Source: Tolypothrix campylonemoides VB511288 (GTDB taxonomy: Bacteria; Cyanobacteriota; Cyanobacteriia; Cyanobacteriales; Nostocaceae). From it: a DNA stretch of 64,000 nt. The DNA lies in assembly GCA_000828075.3 (NCBI GenBank), contig JXCB02000053.1, positions 171,742-235,741 of the forward strand, in the 5' to 3' direction. Within the stretch, counting starts at the first letter, position 1. Each line of letters begins with the position of its first letter. Both the position numbers and the translations under genes were made by a program. Under the pieces are notes generated by a model. It was not told where the DNA came from. It saw only the letters and a list, made by a program, of their open reading frames with translations, and did not search any database. Positions 61,786-64,000 of the stretch are shown in pieces.

Positions 61786-63313
61786 TTCAGTAGATCGAAA
61801 AGTTTGGCGATCGCGCACAGAGCAATACCTATAAAACCGACTGTTGTTCAAAAAACCGTATTCTTAGATACATTTTCTCGAAAACTTCTTGAGAAACTTT
61901 AAATAAGTAAAACTAATTTATCACCTAAAAAGTTAAGGATAACGCGCCCACCAAAACATAGTTCTAGATCCGTAGTATGCAATTTTTGTAAAGTATGGAG
62001 GTAAAGAAGCAAAATAGAGGATTATTTGGTTTGGCTATGAGTTCAAAGGAGCCAGTTTTAACGGATAGTAAAACCTTAAATGAAGTAGTTAACTGTTTAA
62101 CAGAACATATTCCAATTCGGACTCAAGGCAAGTGTGAACAACAAAATATTTTTGAAATTTTAATTCGGGCAGCCACCCAAAGGGATAGCATTGAAAACAC
62201 TACTAAAGTCCTAAAAAATGTTCCGACAAGCAACGATGTTCGTTACCATTTAGAGAAGTATACTGACATAAATTCTCTAGAATCAGACTTAAATGCTGCA
62301 CTTCAAAGCCGTTTACCAGAAGGAATTCGACAAGGGAAACAAAAAATTGCTATCGATTTTAACTTAATTCCTTATTATGGTGAGCCATCCACAGCCGAAG
62401 CACCTTTCATTTATAGAAGTCAAGCTAAAAGTGGTACTTGTTCTTTTTATGCTTACGCGACTATCTATGTAATTAAGAAAAATAAACGAGTCACTTTAGC
62501 TATAAAAGCTGTTCAACAACAAAATACTTTAGTTGCAATTATCACTTATCTTTTAGCACTAATTGAGCCTTTGAATTTGAGAATTGAGCGATTGTATTTA
62601 GACCGGGAATTCTTTTGTGTGCCAGTCATCAGATGGTTGCAATCTCTCGATATTCCCTTTGAAATGCCAGCTATTATTCGAGGTAAGTCGTCCGGGACTA
62701 GACAATTAATTAGAGGTCGGCGTAGTTACAAAACTAGTTACACTTTAAACAGCGATCTTCTATGGTTCAGTAACTTTTACAGTCTGGATAGTTTGCACAT
62801 ATAAAAATGGTAAAAGACGCGCACATGGGCGAGAATTTTTTGTTTACGCAGTCTATAAAGTTAAGTTAACTTTGCAGCTTATACATGATGACTATCGCCT
62901 CCGTTTTGGAATTGAAAGCAGCTACCGAATGAAAAACCAATGCCGGATAAAAACTACTATTAAAAATCCCACTATTCGGTTTCTATTTGTAGCTTTGGCA
63001 TTCTTAATTATTAATGTTTGGATTTATCTAGTATGGCATTATCTCAGTCGTTTAAAAAGAAGTTCTAGGCAAGTTTTTTCTCATCTTTTTACACTCAAAC
63101 AAATGCTTGAATTTTTACGTCAGGCAGTAGACCGCAACTATGGGGTAGCCTGTGAAGTTTGTTTACCGTCCGGCTGATTTTGGTTGGTTTAGCACTCTTT
63201 TTATAAGTTCAACTTATAAATTGTCTCTCAAAATCAGCTTTTGTACATTCCTGAATAAACGGTATTACAGACTACTATTTTTTAGCGCTCGCCAAACTTT
63301 TCGGTCTACTGAA
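61786..63313 (+). mobile_element. ISH3-like insertion sequence with frameshifted transposase
   Basis: Terminal inverted repeats of about 29 bp: TTCAGTAGATCGAAAAGTTT (then GGCGATCGC) at 61786-61814 and, inverted, GCGCTCGCCAAACTTTTCGG (then TCTACTGAA) at 63285-63313, two mismatches. Length is about 1528 bp. It carries one transposase gene broken by a frameshift. No clear target duplication is seen, so later change or adjacent deletion is likely. Family call rests on the transposase pattern. Confidence 0.8.
61995..63177 (+). pseudogene. Frameshifted DDE transposase (ISH3-like)
   Basis: The first frame (61995-62804, 269 residues) contains the first catalytic Asp in KIAIDFNLIPYYGEP near 115 and the second in ERLYLDREFFCVPVIRW near 200. 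Near 62758-62763 (gatcttctatgg) one extra base shifts the frame: the true continuation YGSVTFTVWIVCTYKNGK, HGREFFVYAVY, and then the catalytic Glu in YRLRFGIESSYRMKNQCRIK is in the next frame, to 63177. Repair of one base gives about 394 residues with a complete D-D-E set. It is either a recent mutation or a programmed +1/-1 site; there is no slippery heptamer, so mutation is favoured. Confidence 0.8.
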
Positions 63314-63467
63314 ATTGGCTACTTTTTGAAAGAGCGATCGTTAAATACAAATGAGTTTTACTGTTCACTCGTAGTAGCTATGAGCTTGAGTGAGAATGAG
63401 CTGTTATTAGGTAAGGGAGAAGCACAAAAATAAACGTCCTCATTCGCGCTTATGCTGGGGAAAAGCT
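63314..63467. other. Short stretch between two insertion sequences
   Basis: Non-coding DNA right of the ISH3-like element and left of the IS1634-like transposase. A 93-residue plus-strand frame crosses the ISH3-like right end here and is rejected. Confidence 0.4.
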
Positions 63468-64000
63468 TTAATAGAGAAGATAATATTTTTGACAAGCTGA
63501 ACCCAGAAATTGTAGGAGAAATTTTCGTTCGTTAGTCAGGTTAGTTACCAGTTTAGTTCCTGAAACTAAAACTAGATGAACAGATTGAAAACATTGAAAT
63601 ACCCAACGCAAAGTAGGAGTCACAGTTGGTTTCCCTAGTTGATTAGGAATCGTCTCGTTATCGGCTGCTAAATTGTGACGAAGTTGTCGCTGTCCAATCG
63701 TGTAGACTAGCAAACATAAACCCATTATCATTGCCAAAGCTGCTACCCGTTTAGAGGATTTGACAAATACACTCGAAGCGAAAAAAATCGGGTCTTTGAG
63801 AAACTTAAAACCTCGCTCAGAACCAGACTGTTGTTTATATTCTAGAAGTACATCTGTCGGACTCCATTGTTCAAAGTCTGTTAAGTTAGTTGCTAGGATA
63901 AACCGTCCTGCTTGATTTTCAGCAGTAGTTATGGCAACTTGATTGAATACTAAATTAGCTTGAACATGATAACTTAGCTGACTCGGCGGTTGCAATGCAC
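63468..64000 (-). CDS. C-terminal part of IS1634-like transposase, continues beyond window
   Basis: The minus-strand frame is open at the right edge (the TTG at 63995 is not a real start). The visible 177 residues include GRFILATNLTDFEQWSPTDV, LLEYKQQSGSERGFKFLKDP with the catalytic-type Glu in SERGF, FFASSVFVKSSKRVAALAMI, and PTLRWVFQCFQSVHLVLV near the end, the pattern of IS1634-type IS4-superfamily transposases. No terminal inverted repeat could be recognised just past the stop (63468). Confidence 0.8.
   Translation of the reverse strand, partial: ALQPPSQLSYHVQANLVFNQVAITTAENQAGRFILATNLTDFEQWSPTDVLLEYKQQSGSERGFKFLKDPIFFASSVFVKSSKRVAALAMIMGLCLLVYTIGQRQLRHNLAADNETIPNQLGKPTVTPTLRWVFQCFQSVHLVLVSGTKLVTNLTNERKFLLQFLGSACQKYYLLY

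Noticed and set aside
63152..63433. 93-residue plus-strand frame
   Set aside because: It crosses the right end of the ISH3-like element and has no domain-like features.
1..64000. CRISPR array
   Set aside because: Tandem repeats found (14-mer, 64-mer, heptamers) lack the spacer variation and unit length of CRISPR; no cas genes are present.

Overview
The window comes from a filamentous, probably heterocyst-forming cyanobacterium (Nostocales-like). The palindrome GCGATCGC (HIP1) recurs throughout. The window also holds short tandem heptamers, many small dispersed palindromes, and typical cyanobacterial families such as DUF1350, DUF1818, cyanobacterial RpoZ, GUN4, AAA-like/TRADD-associated proteins, filamentous-haemagglutinin-type secreted proteins and microviridin genes. 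No species can be named from the sequence alone.

Layout. 1-5.2 kb: an anti-sigma-antagonist (STAS) tail that meets a response-regulator/PP2C phosphatase tail to tail, a DUF1350 hydrolase-like gene, an ABC exporter pair and a decayed nuclease-like gene. 5.3-13.8 kb: a haemagglutinin-type secreted protein, an ABC1/UbiB kinase, mannose-1-phosphate guanylyltransferase, an LCP-family wall-polymer ligase and a cupin. 13.9-15.3 kb: an intact insertion sequence with 16-bp inverted ends and an apparent 4-bp target duplication. 15.4-17.1 kb: murJ. 17.1-22.0 kb: a two-gene AAA-like operon whose second product is fused through a membrane segment to a PstS-like binding domain, with a divergent two-TM protein of the TRADD-N-associated type. 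22.2-26 kb: an outer-membrane-like protein, two tail-to-tail fluoride channels, a small membrane protein, a pentapeptide-repeat protein and two non-autonomous relatives of the 13.9-kb insertion sequence.

26.3-35.2 kb: glycogen phosphorylase, DUF429, a GUN4-HNH nuclease fusion, a B12-type radical SAM protein, trpS and a methylenetetrahydrofolate-reductase-like gene. 35.4-38.6 kb: a tight three-gene cassette (DUF262, DUF3696 ATPase, unknown) that looks like a defence island. 39-56 kb: an amidase behind an intrinsic terminator, methyltransferases, a kinase-FHA-SH3 protein, a Nif11-like peptide, tRNA-Pro(GGG), rpoZ, a fasciclin protein, a GH13 amylase, transporters and several low-complexity repeat arrays. 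56.3-58.2 kb: ftsH.

58.4-60.7 kb holds the clearest natural-product locus: a microviridin/marinostatin-type mdnA-mdnB-mdnC cluster whose precursor carries three KYPSD cores with non-canonical ring residues. From 60.7 kb to the end the DNA is a graveyard of decayed genes and nested insertion sequences: a Uma2-like pseudogene, a truncated phosphotransferase cut by a relic end of the same IS family as at 13.9 kb, an ISH3-like element with a frameshifted transposase, and a partial IS1634-like transposase.

The best candidates for undescribed biology are the three-core microviridin cluster, the AAA-ATPase/PstS-like membrane fusion operon facing a TRADD-associated membrane protein, the GUN4-HNH fusion, the DUF262/DUF3696/unknown cassette, and the IS with its family of 4-bp-TSD mini-elements. 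All functional statements rest on reading the translated sequences; no database search was possible.
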